Below are positions 1-8,021 of a DNA stretch of 64,000 bases, piece by piece. Within the stretch, counting starts at the first letter, position 1; each line of letters opens with the position of its first letter. This DNA comes from Clostridium lacusfryxellense (GTDB taxonomy: Bacteria; Bacillota; Clostridia; Clostridiales; Clostridiaceae), in NCBI RefSeq assembly GCF_018861735.1, contig NZ_JAHLEB010000005.1, forward strand, positions 1-64,000, in the 5' to 3' direction. The notes beneath the pieces are model-generated. The model did not search any database and was not told where the DNA came from. It worked only from the letters and a program-made list of their open reading frames with translations. A program made the position numbers and the translations under genes.

Positions 1-111
1 ATGCTTTTTCCTTATTTATAAAGTGATTTTGCAGAGATAATCTGACGTAGATTACCTACTAATAATAGAAATAAAATGACGTTTCACTTAGTTATAATTT
101 GACGTTTAACA
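1..111. mobile_element. probable end of a Tn7/Tn5053-like transposon
   Basis: Read leftward from base 111 the sequence begins TGTTAAACGTCA. Shorter copies of the same motif follow at 84-77 (AAACGTCA) and 48-43 (ACGTCA). A 5'-TGT terminus followed by repeated transposase-binding sites is the known architecture of Tn7/Tn5053-type ends. The adjacent ATPase gene runs into this sequence: its last sense codon (Cys, TGT) and its TAA stop lie inside the repeat. No transposase gene is visible because the element would extend beyond the window. The family assignment is inference; the repeats and the truncated gene are seen directly. Confidence 0.5.
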
Positions 112-1554
112 TGCAGGATTTTCAATGTTCTTTAATAGAGGTAAGTCGTGAGCGATAGCAGGCAAGCAAGTTAAATCCAGCATTACTAAATCGAACGTAA
201 TGAGATTAGCAAATGCAGTTCCTGTTCCAGTATCCCCATATGTATTAAAAGTATATTTATCGCCGTGTATATTTAAAGTAGGTGCATGTCTATTGTCAGT
301 ATATATTAATTTATTTAACGCATTCATTTCAATATTAATTTGGCCACACACTCCATCAAGAATGGATTCTTTTAATGTTGACAAGTTTTCTGCAGCTGTT
401 TTTATAGATTCATCAATCCCCTGTTTTTTCGTGAAGTAACCATTTTCATCAGTTAGTTGCTTAATTTGGGTAGCTAAATCTATAACCTTATCAACAGCAA
501 ATTGAGGAGCATTTTTTATTGTCAATTTTCCATTAATCTCTTTATCTAAATCTTCAATTTCATTTCTAAGTTCGACAATTTGAGCTTTAATCTCTTTTTC
601 TGTAAGTTTAAGTTCCTCTTTCAATATCTTAGTTATTGATGTGTGAAAAGCATCAACTTTTTTAATCTGTTCTATATTGAAATTAGGAAAATATGTAATT
701 AACTGCCCCAATTCGTTCTTAATACTTATATTTTTATTTGCAATATTCGTTAATGTTCGATTTAAACGACTTTCACAAATATTAGCCTGTGTAATTAATC
801 TACTTTTTTTTCTACGAAAAGCCAAGATTTCCTTTGAAACGAGAGCCTCAATATCCACTGAAACACTAATAATATTTTCTTTTAGTTTACTCAGCTCACC
901 CTCCAATGCTTCAATTCTTTTTCTATTTTTTTTGAATAATGTCTTATTAATTTTTGGTAGCAGTTCGTTTTTTACGGCATCATCCAATAATTTTTTCTCA
1001 TCTGTTAGCTTTTGGATTTGTTCCTCAAACTCTCTTAAGACCTTATATTTATTAAATGTTTTTAGTAGAGCCGTAATAGATTTCTTTGCTGTTTCCTTCT
1101 CAAAATATTGAATAGGTTTTCGTTCATTAAGATTTTCTTTTCCATATACCCTAAAATATCTACCAATCATACTACGAAAAGATAAACCTTCAAGTTCTGT
1201 ACTATATTTTTCTTGAAGACGCTTTGTAAACTCACCAAGCATTATTGTATCTTGAACTTCGAATCTCTCATTGCATAAAGATACGAATTTATACTCTTTT
1301 GTAGATCTGCTAAAAAACATCTCACCATCATCAAACACAAATGAAAACTTAAACATATGTTGGCCTAAGTTATCTATTACATCATGATTCTTTTTTATGT
1401 AATCCTCTCCACCAAATGCAAAATCTATAATCATTAACATGGTAGATTTGCCAATTGAATTAGAAGCAATCTCATCGCCAATAATAGTATTTAGACCATT
1501 ATGAAAAATAATTTCCTCTTGCACAAATTTATCACAGATTATCCGTTTTAACAT
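106..1554 (-). CDS. DUF2326-type SMC-like ATPase of an ABC-three-component system, C-terminally truncated
   Basis: This 482-aa protein has an N-terminal P-loop (SNSIGKST, about residues 31-38), a long central coiled coil (about 160-400), and a C-terminal ATPase segment with GDTGTGTAFANLITFDL (about 438-454) followed by a conserved-looking AHDLPLLKNI. Rad50/SMC-like proteins of this DUF2326 group are the ATPase subunit of ABC-3C systems, which are associated with anti-phage defence. Family members normally continue well past the HD-x-L-x-KNI segment. Here the protein stops about 10 residues later, with the final Cys and stop supplied by the presumed transposon end at 1-111. It overlaps the middle-component gene by 23 bp, so the three genes are transcribed together. 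The lost C-terminus probably inactivates it. Confidence 0.85.
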   Translation of the reverse strand: MLKRIICDKFVQEEIIFHNGLNTIIGDEIASNSIGKSTMLMIIDFAFGGEDYIKKNHDVIDNLGQHMFKFSFVFDDGEMFFSRSTKEYKFVSLCNERFEVQDTIMLGEFTKRLQEKYSTELEGLSFRSMIGRYFRVYGKENLNERKPIQYFEKETAKKSITALLKTFNKYKVLREFEEQIQKLTDEKKLLDDAVKNELLPKINKTLFKKNRKRIEALEGELSKLKENIISVSVDIEALVSKEILAFRRKKSRLITQANICESRLNRTLTNIANKNISIKNELGQLITYFPNFNIEQIKKVDAFHTSITKILKEELKLTEKEIKAQIVELRNEIEDLDKEINGKLTIKNAPQFAVDKVIDLATQIKQLTDENGYFTKKQGIDESIKTAAENLSTLKESILDGVCGQINIEMNALNKLIYTDNRHAPTLNIHGDKYTFNTYGDTGTGTAFANLITFDLVMLDLTCLPAIAHDLPLLKNIENPAC

Positions 1555-1771
1555 ATTTAAGCACCTTCAATTCCTCATCTATTTGGATTTTTTCAAGAGA
1601 AAACAACACATCTAATGTTAATATATATTGATTTATATCCTCGAAATTATCCTTAATTTTATTATATAAAATTTCTAAATGTTCATCACCTAAAATCAAC
1701 ATATCAAGAATATAAATCATTTTAGCTAAAATACTTTTATTGTAGGGAATTAGCTTATTAGGTAATATCAT
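1532..1771 (-). CDS. ABC-three-component system middle component (MC6-like)
   Basis: A small 79-aa protein beginning MILPNKLIPYNKSILAK. The N-terminal MILPNK and a later LDVLFSLEKI segment resemble the short 'middle component 6' proteins that sit between effector and ATPase genes in ABC-3C systems. It overlaps the upstream HNH gene by 4 bp (ATGA type) and the downstream ATPase gene by 23 bp, which indicates translational coupling. It has no membrane segment and no catalytic motif. In the family it is thought to bridge the ATPase and effector; that role is inferred from position and similarity. Confidence 0.75.
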   Translation of the reverse strand: MILPNKLIPYNKSILAKMIYILDMLILGDEHLEILYNKIKDNFEDINQYILTLDVLFSLEKIQIDEELKVLKYVKTDNL

Positions 1772-2538
1772 GAAAACACCTCACAATCTTGTATAAAATA
1801 AGCCACCACTATTTCACATGCTTTTTTTGAGTATGAACCCGTTTTTTCATCTAACCAATCAACCATAACATTATAAATATATTCTTGACTTTGATTTGTT
1901 TGCATACACTTACAGTAAAACACTTTTATTTGCGAAGCCACTGTATCGAATTTGTAAGGGATATTATTATCAATTTCTATAAAAAGTGCTTTAATATAAT
2001 CATAGTAATCCACCACATCATTTTTTATAGTTCTTTTTATTATATATGGCAAAGTTCCATTCGTTTTTTCATCTATTCTGAGAGAATCATAACTAAGTTT
2101 AACTAATTCCTTCTCAGTAATTGGATTGTTTATTTTTTCTAACACTGTTCTGATATCATCCTCTACATTAAAAAGCTCATATATGCTTTTGGTTTGTGCA
2201 TCCTGAATTAACTTTCGTTTTACTCTATACCATTTCTGGTATTCTTCTACAGTCCGAGGAGTATCGAATTTTTTATGACATTTTCGACAAGTTGCAATTA
2301 CATTTTTTAAATCATTTACATCCGTACTTAATAGAAGCTCATTTTTTAATAATATTACTTCTTCTATCCGAGGATTTGCAGGGTAAATATGTGCAACTTC
2401 AAAAATTTTATATATAATTCCATTCTTCTTATGAGTTAAATTATCCCCGCAAATTGGACAGCGCCCTCTAACTTCACTATATAGCAACATCTTTTCATTC
2501 TCAGTAAATTTTCTTCTATTATCTTGCACATATATCAC
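1768..2538 (-). CDS. HNH endonuclease-type effector of an ABC-three-component system
   Basis: This 256-aa protein has an N-terminal HNH/zinc-finger nuclease: CPIC (27-30), VAH with His50, then CRKCHKKFD (84-92), the usual paired CxxC HNH layout. The C-terminal 130 residues carry no catalytic motif and fit the C-terminal domain that couples effectors to ABC-3C ATPases. The start is a GTG preceded by AAAGGTGAG. It is the first large gene of the operon HNH-MC6-DUF2326. The likely role is DNA cleavage when the SMC-like ATPase senses invading DNA. Domain identity is well supported; activity and trigger are inferred, and the partner ATPase is truncated here. Confidence 0.8.
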   Translation of the reverse strand: MIYVQDNRRKFTENEKMLLYSEVRGRCPICGDNLTHKKNGIIYKIFEVAHIYPANPRIEEVILLKNELLLSTDVNDLKNVIATCRKCHKKFDTPRTVEEYQKWYRVKRKLIQDAQTKSIYELFNVEDDIRTVLEKINNPITEKELVKLSYDSLRIDEKTNGTLPYIIKRTIKNDVVDYYDYIKALFIEIDNNIPYKFDTVASQIKVFYCKCMQTNQSQEYIYNVMVDWLDEKTGSYSKKACEIVVAYFIQDCEVFS

Positions 2539-2571
2539 CCACTCACCTTTTCTTATTACGGTACTTCAATA

Positions 2572-2679
2572 TTATTTTTTATATAAACATCTAAAACAAC
2601 ACCAGATATAACACACTATAATTATATACAACACCATCTCTAAACTACTATGTTTACATAATTCAACAAGTGTCCACAA
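2572..2679 (-). CDS. possible 35-aa membrane peptide ahead of the ABC-3C operon
   Basis: A short frame starts at TTG (2679) after AAAGGAAAA and encodes 35 residues: MWTLVELCKHSSLE, a hydrophobic stretch VLYIIIVCYIWCC, then a basic tail FRCLYKK. It ends 33 nt before the HNH gene on the same strand. Its 5' part lies in a sequence block repeated upstream of the MBL gene at 9406-9489, where the same frame (WGLIELCK) is closed by TAG. It could be a leader peptide, a small membrane toxin or partner, or chance. A GTG start one base away in another frame gives only four codons. Confidence 0.33.
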   Translation of the reverse strand: MWTLVELCKHSSLEMVLYIIIVCYIWCCFRCLYKK

Positions 2680-2736
2680 TTTTCCTTTAAAATATGTAGA
2701 AAAAAGTAAAAATCGTCTATATATTACACTTATTTT
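2653..2736 (-). repeat. 84-bp upstream block, copy A
   Basis: Aligned without gaps to 9406-9489, 70 of 84 positions are identical. The best conserved parts read, on the minus strand, AGTGTAATATAT, TTTACTTTTTTCTACA and AAGGAnAATT followed by a short coding frame. Copy A lies 115-198 bp before the HNH effector gene, downstream of a terminator, so it probably belongs to the promoter/leader of the ABC-3C operon. It is in the same orientation as copy B. Confidence 0.8.
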
Positions 2737-2749
2737 CAATAAACAAAAC

Positions 2750-2801
2750 CCTGTAAAATAAAAAAGATAGCATAACCTTATTAAAAGTTATAATATCTTT
2801 T
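2750..2801 (-). terminator. probable rho-independent terminator of the HD/Hsp90-like gene
   Basis: On the minus strand an imperfect hairpin (arms 2801-2787 and 2776-2762, AAAAGATATTATAAC with GTTATGCTATCTTTT) is followed by TTTTTATTTTAC. It lies about 80 bp past the stop of the large HD/ATPase gene and so separates its transcript from the ABC-3C operon. Confidence 0.55.
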
Positions 2802-2879
2802 ATAAAATAATATTTAAATTATATTCTTATTAGTTGAATACATTACTTGGCATGTTCTTTTATAAGCATGTCAATATTA

Positions 2880-5800
2880 TTATTCTTTCGTTTTGATCTT
2901 GTATAACTTATGATATTCCTCAATCAAATTCTCATACGCTTTCGTTACTTGTTCAATATTGGGTTTATATTGTTCTAATTGTGATGAATTTTCTACTACC
3001 CACTTTGATAATTCATTTAATCCCATATTATCTTTTAACCATTGTATAAGCTTTGGTGTTTCAAGTTCAAAAGGGATAGTTTCGTTCATTAAGAAAGGAG
3101 ATATAATATAACTATTTCCAATAATAAGTTCATTATTACCATCACTATCTTTTACTCTAGAATCATTAGGTACTTTGTCCACTGATAATACTTGACCATA
3201 TGGATATATACAATATATTATATTTCTACACATAGAATAAGCAATTGAATTACCCATTAATGAATAAATAATTTTATTATATAACTTTTCATCCAGATTA
3301 TTATTCATCTGGACAATATCATTGTTTTTTCGCCTAATTTTTATTACTTCCATATATTCTATATCATTAAAATCTGATTTTTCATCCTCATCATCAATAT
3401 AATCTATACAAATATCCATATCTGGGGTAAATTTAAAGTGCACTATGGTTTCAACATTGAAGTATTTATTAAAATATTTTATATATGCAGCATCACTAGC
3501 AAAATTAATAACTTTAGCTGTTTTATTCAATTCTTTTATAATTTCACTCAATTTTATACACCGCTTATAAATATTCATGTAAATATGATCATCATAAAAA
3601 CCTATACCTTCATTACTACTATTGCCATCACAATATTTTACTAAAAGAATGCTCTCCACACTAAAAATAATACTTTCATCTATTTTCTCAAGTGTTGTAT
3701 TTCCATAAACTGTTGCACTAAATGCTTTAGCAACAACTCTCCCAATTAAGTCCTTATCAATACCAATATCTTTAATTAATGTATATGCTGACATAAAATA
3801 TGCAATTGGTTTAATCTTAGCAGGGTATTTATCATTATTTTCTATAAAATTCATTATTATATTTCTGTTATCGTCAATTGAAAGACATTTCTCCCAAAAT
3901 AGCATTAATGCATTTATAACATTTCTGTGCATTCCTTTTTTTAATTTAAATATAGCTTCATTTTTAAACTTTGTTCTTGCTATGTTTAAATATTTTTCTG
4001 TTTCTAAACTTAGAATATCCCATTTAAATTCAAAGCAATCAAGAAATGTACTTATGTAATCCCCTAATAAACCTGGACTTTGTACACCAATCCCCTTAAA
4101 TAATATCCTTTTATAGTTGTATCTTTCTAATTTATCTCCTTGAAAAGTATGTATTTGAAAATATGAACCGGTAATCATATCTAGCAATGTAATAGCTATA
4201 AATGGTTTCTCAACATCTAATTTATATTCAATTAAATATTTAACCTTCTTAAACTCATCAAGTTTATAATTTTTAATCCAATAAAACTGCTGCTCTACTT
4301 TGTTTTCTCCATTATATAGTATTAAAAATAAACTATCCGATATTTTATCTGTAAAATATCGTTCCATATTACCAATAAATATACTACAATAGTCAATTTT
4401 AGGTATAAATGGATCGACTTCTGTATCATTTTCAACAATTGCTTTACAAACTTCTTCACCTATTTTAAATACAATTTTACTTCCCCTTTTTATGTTCTCA
4501 TCAGGTTCTTCTAAAGTGATATATCCATTCTTTTTTCTAGAAACCGCTGTAACTCTTTTAGGGTTTTCACCATCTGACTTAGTATAAATTACTATTTCAT
4601 CTGTAACCAGAAATAAAGATTGCACCCCCAAGCCAAATGCTCCAGTTGGTCTTAGCCAAAATGGCATCGTACCAATGATTTTAGCCTTCTCTCCATCTTT
4701 ACCCCAGCTTTCTCCTACCTCTGTAAATCTAATTAAATCCTGCATCGTAAATCCACAACCTCTATCTTCAATCGAAAATGTAATTTCTGAAGTTTTTTTA
4801 TCAAGATTGGTACATATCTTAATAGAATAATTATTCCATATAATTGATGGTATGTCATCTAACGTCTTAATGTCGATGTAATTTTTAATCTCATTCTCTT
4901 TCTCAAATATACTATCATATATTCCATTACAAATGTCCATCCACATCTGCATTTTAGATGCATCTAAAGCATTTTGAACTAATTCCCTTATAAAGACTAA
5001 TTTAGTGTCATATATTGATGCTCCTTGTAATATATCAAAAGTTTTTTCAATAGATATCCCAAACCTAAGATCTGTTTGCTCACTTCTATCCTTTTTACCT
5101 TTTAGAAATAGACTTTGTTTGTTTAATCTAGGTGGTCCACCATAAAAATTTTTTTGAACAATTTGTGACCAATTAGTTGCTAAATTTTTTATTTCATCCT
5201 CTAACCAATCAATCCAAGACTTTGTTTCTCTATATATTTCTGTGGTATCACAATCTGCTACAATTTCAATTCCATCAGGATCAATTAAAAAGTGTCTTAT
5301 GGATGAGTGTTTTCCCATATGTACTTGAGATATATTAGGAATTTTATAAATCATCTTTTGAAATACACTTGTAAATCGTCCATCATCCAAATCAAGTAAA
5401 TCTCCCAGACGAATCATCATTGCTACAAATCTTGGATGTATTAGATCTGTACCTATCCCGTTAGCTTTATAATCTAATTCCATTACTTCTTTAAAATTTC
5501 TACCATGAAGAAAGGCTACCTGACCAATTAAATTTTTTATTCTATTTGGTACCGTTTGAAAAGCCGCTATACTAAGTCCATATTCTTCAAGAGTGTTCAA
5601 TGCCTTTTTACTATATTCCCCATGACTTCTCCTAAAATACTCGGCTGCTATTAAAATAACATAATATCTCACTTTTAGTGGCCAGTCTAACTGGTTATCA
5701 TTTTTCCCTTTTGATAATAAATATTTTGAAGCTTCAATATATTCCTCATCATAACTGTTATAACAGCCTTCTGCTGTTTGCTTCAAGAAATCTTGAAAAT

Positions 5801-6134
5801 CTGGAGTATCCCATTTTTTATCTAATACCTCATTAACTAAAACCATTCCAGCATCATGTAAATATGCAGACATTAAGATTAACCAAGTATCTGTAGGACT
5901 TAGCTCTTTAATTCGCTCTATGCCTAATAACATCTCAATATTTTTAATAAGTTTTCTACTATGACTTTCATCATGATCACTATAATGTGGATAAAAATGT
6001 GAAACTGCATTAAGGACCTTTCCTATCGCTTTCTTATCTAATAACCAGGATGCATATATGTCAGCGTAATCTTGTGATATTTCTTTGAAAATTTCTAAAT
6101 GCTGTTCTAATGTATAGTACATTTTATCAATCAT
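2880..6134 (-). CDS. large HD-domain plus Hsp90-type (GHKL) ATPase protein, putative defence gene
   Basis: This protein is about 1084 aa; residue numbers here count from an upstream ATG at 6161. The chosen ATG at 6134 has GAAGGAGGG 10 nt upstream, which lies inside the longer frame. An N-terminal HD-type domain shows SDHDESH (61-67), YLHDAG (100-105), FLHG (217-220) and GDLLDLDD (253-260). A GHKL ATPase fold follows: N-box RELVQNALDASK (392-403), DRGCG (466-470) and GAFGLGVQSLF (507-517), which form the ATP site and lid. The last 500 residues are not recognised. Fused HD/Hsp90-like proteins recur in defence islands, sensing or remodelling partners in an ATP-dependent way; that role is inferred from neighbours. 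It has its own terminator. Confidence 0.7.
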   Translation of the reverse strand: MIDKMYYTLEQHLEIFKEISQDYADIYASWLLDKKAIGKVLNAVSHFYPHYSDHDESHSRKLIKNIEMLLGIERIKELSPTDTWLILMSAYLHDAGMVLVNEVLDKKWDTPDFQDFLKQTAEGCYNSYDEEYIEASKYLLSKGKNDNQLDWPLKVRYYVILIAAEYFRRSHGEYSKKALNTLEEYGLSIAAFQTVPNRIKNLIGQVAFLHGRNFKEVMELDYKANGIGTDLIHPRFVAMMIRLGDLLDLDDGRFTSVFQKMIYKIPNISQVHMGKHSSIRHFLIDPDGIEIVADCDTTEIYRETKSWIDWLEDEIKNLATNWSQIVQKNFYGGPPRLNKQSLFLKGKKDRSEQTDLRFGISIEKTFDILQGASIYDTKLVFIRELVQNALDASKMQMWMDICNGIYDSIFEKENEIKNYIDIKTLDDIPSIIWNNYSIKICTNLDKKTSEITFSIEDRGCGFTMQDLIRFTEVGESWGKDGEKAKIIGTMPFWLRPTGAFGLGVQSLFLVTDEIVIYTKSDGENPKRVTAVSRKKNGYITLEEPDENIKRGSKIVFKIGEEVCKAIVENDTEVDPFIPKIDYCSIFIGNMERYFTDKISDSLFLILYNGENKVEQQFYWIKNYKLDEFKKVKYLIEYKLDVEKPFIAITLLDMITGSYFQIHTFQGDKLERYNYKRILFKGIGVQSPGLLGDYISTFLDCFEFKWDILSLETEKYLNIARTKFKNEAIFKLKKGMHRNVINALMLFWEKCLSIDDNRNIIMNFIENNDKYPAKIKPIAYFMSAYTLIKDIGIDKDLIGRVVAKAFSATVYGNTTLEKIDESIIFSVESILLVKYCDGNSSNEGIGFYDDHIYMNIYKRCIKLSEIIKELNKTAKVINFASDAAYIKYFNKYFNVETIVHFKFTPDMDICIDYIDDEDEKSDFNDIEYMEVIKIRRKNNDIVQMNNNLDEKLYNKIIYSLMGNSIAYSMCRNIIYCIYPYGQVLSVDKVPNDSRVKDSDGNNELIIGNSYIISPFLMNETIPFELETPKLIQWLKDNMGLNELSKWVVENSSQLEQYKPNIEQVTKAYENLIEEYHKLYKIKTKE

Positions 6135-6230
6135 TAAATCAATTCCCTCCTTCAAAATCAAATAATAAAAAGCTAATTTTCAAATAAAATACTATTTTTC
6201 TTTATTAATCAGTGTACCTAATGAAAATAC

Positions 6231-6401
6231 CTACTTTTCATAAATTTCAATATATTTAGGTTCTTCTTGTGTCATTTGCTCTCTCAGTTCTTTATGTTCA
6301 TCATGAAACACCCTGTTAAATCATGCAGCAATATTCTTTTTTATCTCTTTGTTATCCTTATAAATTAATCTATATCTATAGTTGAATTGTTTAAATTTTC
6401 T
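6231..6401 (-). pseudogene. remnant of a small protein gene with an internal TGA
   Basis: One minus-strand frame reads RKFKQFNYRYRLIYKDNK, continues to NIAA, then a TGA, then FNRVFHDEHKELREQMTQ and on to EPKYIEIYEK and a TAG. The composition (charged, amphipathic, no other stops over 56 codons) looks like former coding sequence. There is no start codon with an RBS, and a stop lies just upstream. It fills the 330-bp space between the nuclease-like and HD/ATPase genes, so a fourth gene may once have belonged to this group. No family was recognised. Confidence 0.3.
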
Positions 6402-6464
6402 TTACATTTTTCATAATTAGCTTAATTAATATATAATCAATAACAAGTTCATAAAAAATAACAG

Positions 6465-7697
6465 TTACTTATTGCAATTATATATCTCATCTATATTCTT
6501 ATAACTTTGAAAAGGAATAGGTACTGGAATCAATGCCGTTCTTAGCTCTAAATAATCATCTAATAACTCTTTTCCACATTCACTACATTTAGTATCATTT
6601 CGCTTCTTAAAAAATTCATTTATATATCCAAATATTGCATCTTCGGTTATCTCTGGTTGTACTTTTATCACCTCATAACTTCCACATTCACAATAAATAA
6701 TAAATGTTACATAAGGACTAAATCCACACTCTGGGCACGCAATCCCATTTAACCCCCCATGATTTGCAATCATTGGATGACTACATTTCGGACATTGTTT
6801 TGCACCTCTTAGTAGACTAATTAGGAATTCTTTTATATAACTTTTTTTCCAACCACGCATTATAATTCTAATTGCTTTCCTTGCACCATATGCAATTTCT
6901 TGTTGTTTTTTAATCAATTCATTAGATCTTACATATCCATTTTGTTCTTTTTTATAACCAAGAGTGACAGATATTCCGTAGTACCAACTTGATTTACAAA
7001 ATTCCTTTCCAATTATCTCTTCAATGTTTTTTTTGTAAATATTTCCTCTATTTCTACGTAATCTTGCGAATTTATTACCAAGGTTTTCATAAACTACATC
7101 TATTCTTCTCTCACCAAAATCTTTAATCCCATATGCCTTTCGCAGATATCTAGCAAAAATAGCTCTTGTATCTTCGTTATCTATCATAAGTGATCTTGTA
7201 TCTATTTTTAATCTATCTAGCAATTTATCATATTTTATTGGGATCTCAAATCTATTCATTAACTCTTGCTTTATTTGTTTTTTACGTAGTTCACTCTCAT
7301 ATATATTCATGAGCATATTTTGGTATTGTTCAAGCTTCTCCGTAAAATTTCCACCTGTTATTTTTATGTTCTCAAATGCAGATATAATAAAATAACTCTC
7401 TTTTTCCTTTTCAATTTCTGCATTCATTCTAAAATTCTCTAAAATTTTTAATAATGTTTCTTTATTAACAGAAGTGCTTTTTACCTGGATAAAGATACGC
7501 ACTGATTCATTAATAATTTCTAAATCATCATTGCACTCAAATTCTATACAATAATCTTTAATATTTCTCTTAAAGTCAAATAGTTTTGAGTCATCGCCAA
7601 GTAATTCCAAACTATATATTATAGCTACAGAGTCTTGATGATCTATCTTTGAATTAACACTACCGCCTGTTTTCTGATTAGAATAATATTCTCCCAT
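6465..7697 (-). CDS. DUF4297-like PD-(D/E)xK nuclease candidate with C-terminal zinc ribbons
   Basis: This 410-aa protein starts at an ATG with GGAGG 8 nt upstream. The N-terminus (GGSVNSK, 11-17; IEFECNDDLE, 51-60; FIQVKSTS, 69-76) matches the layout of DUF4297/Cap4-like dsDNA nucleases, in which acidic residues precede a QxK motif. A basic helical middle follows (about 150-300). The C-terminus has CPKC (302-305) paired with CPEC (321-324), then CEC (336-338) and CSEC (371-374), giving probably two zinc ribbons. It likely cuts or binds nucleic acid as an effector of the MBL/HD-ATPase group. The nuclease assignment is moderate and the zinc ligands are clear. A 324-bp spacer separates it from the MBL gene. 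Confidence 0.55.
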   Translation of the reverse strand: MGEYYSNQKTGGSVNSKIDHQDSVAIIYSLELLGDDSKLFDFKRNIKDYCIEFECNDDLEIINESVRIFIQVKSTSVNKETLLKILENFRMNAEIEKEKESYFIISAFENIKITGGNFTEKLEQYQNMLMNIYESELRKKQIKQELMNRFEIPIKYDKLLDRLKIDTRSLMIDNEDTRAIFARYLRKAYGIKDFGERRIDVVYENLGNKFARLRRNRGNIYKKNIEEIIGKEFCKSSWYYGISVTLGYKKEQNGYVRSNELIKKQQEIAYGARKAIRIIMRGWKKSYIKEFLISLLRGAKQCPKCSHPMIANHGGLNGIACPECGFSPYVTFIIYCECGSYEVIKVQPEITEDAIFGYINEFFKKRNDTKCSECGKELLDDYLELRTALIPVPIPFQSYKNIDEIYNCNK

Positions 7698-8021
7698 CTT
7701 TAATCCTCCATGTTTCTATGTTATTAAACAAACCTTCTTTACTACTAATTAGCGTAATATGCAAGTATTATAAGTGATTATAAATCATTTATTCTATGCA
7801 ACAACTTTTCTTCATTTAATTTAAATAATATCAATATTAATTTTCTTTTTATTAATTTTACTATTAATATAACTGTTCTTGTAGTATTATTTAATATCCA
7901 TCGCATTCAGGCATCAAAACAAATTTTCTTTTAATTAATCCACTGACTACCCCTATGATGGTTACTAGCACTTTGAGGCTTTCCTTCAGACATTTAGTAA
8001 GTAAAAATTGGAATACCCGAT
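7698..8021. other. 324-bp intergenic spacer
   Basis: AT-rich spacer between the MBL and nuclease-like genes. I see no credible small gene, no strong hairpin and no copy of the 84-bp block here. Only the GGAGG ribosome binding site of the nuclease-like gene, just beyond its left end, is recognisable. Confidence 0.5.

Noticed and set aside
677-1111. 144-aa plus-strand frame opposite the DUF2326 gene
   Set aside because: It is antisense to a well-supported coding region, has no RBS and is hydrophobic only because it mirrors coiled-coil codons.
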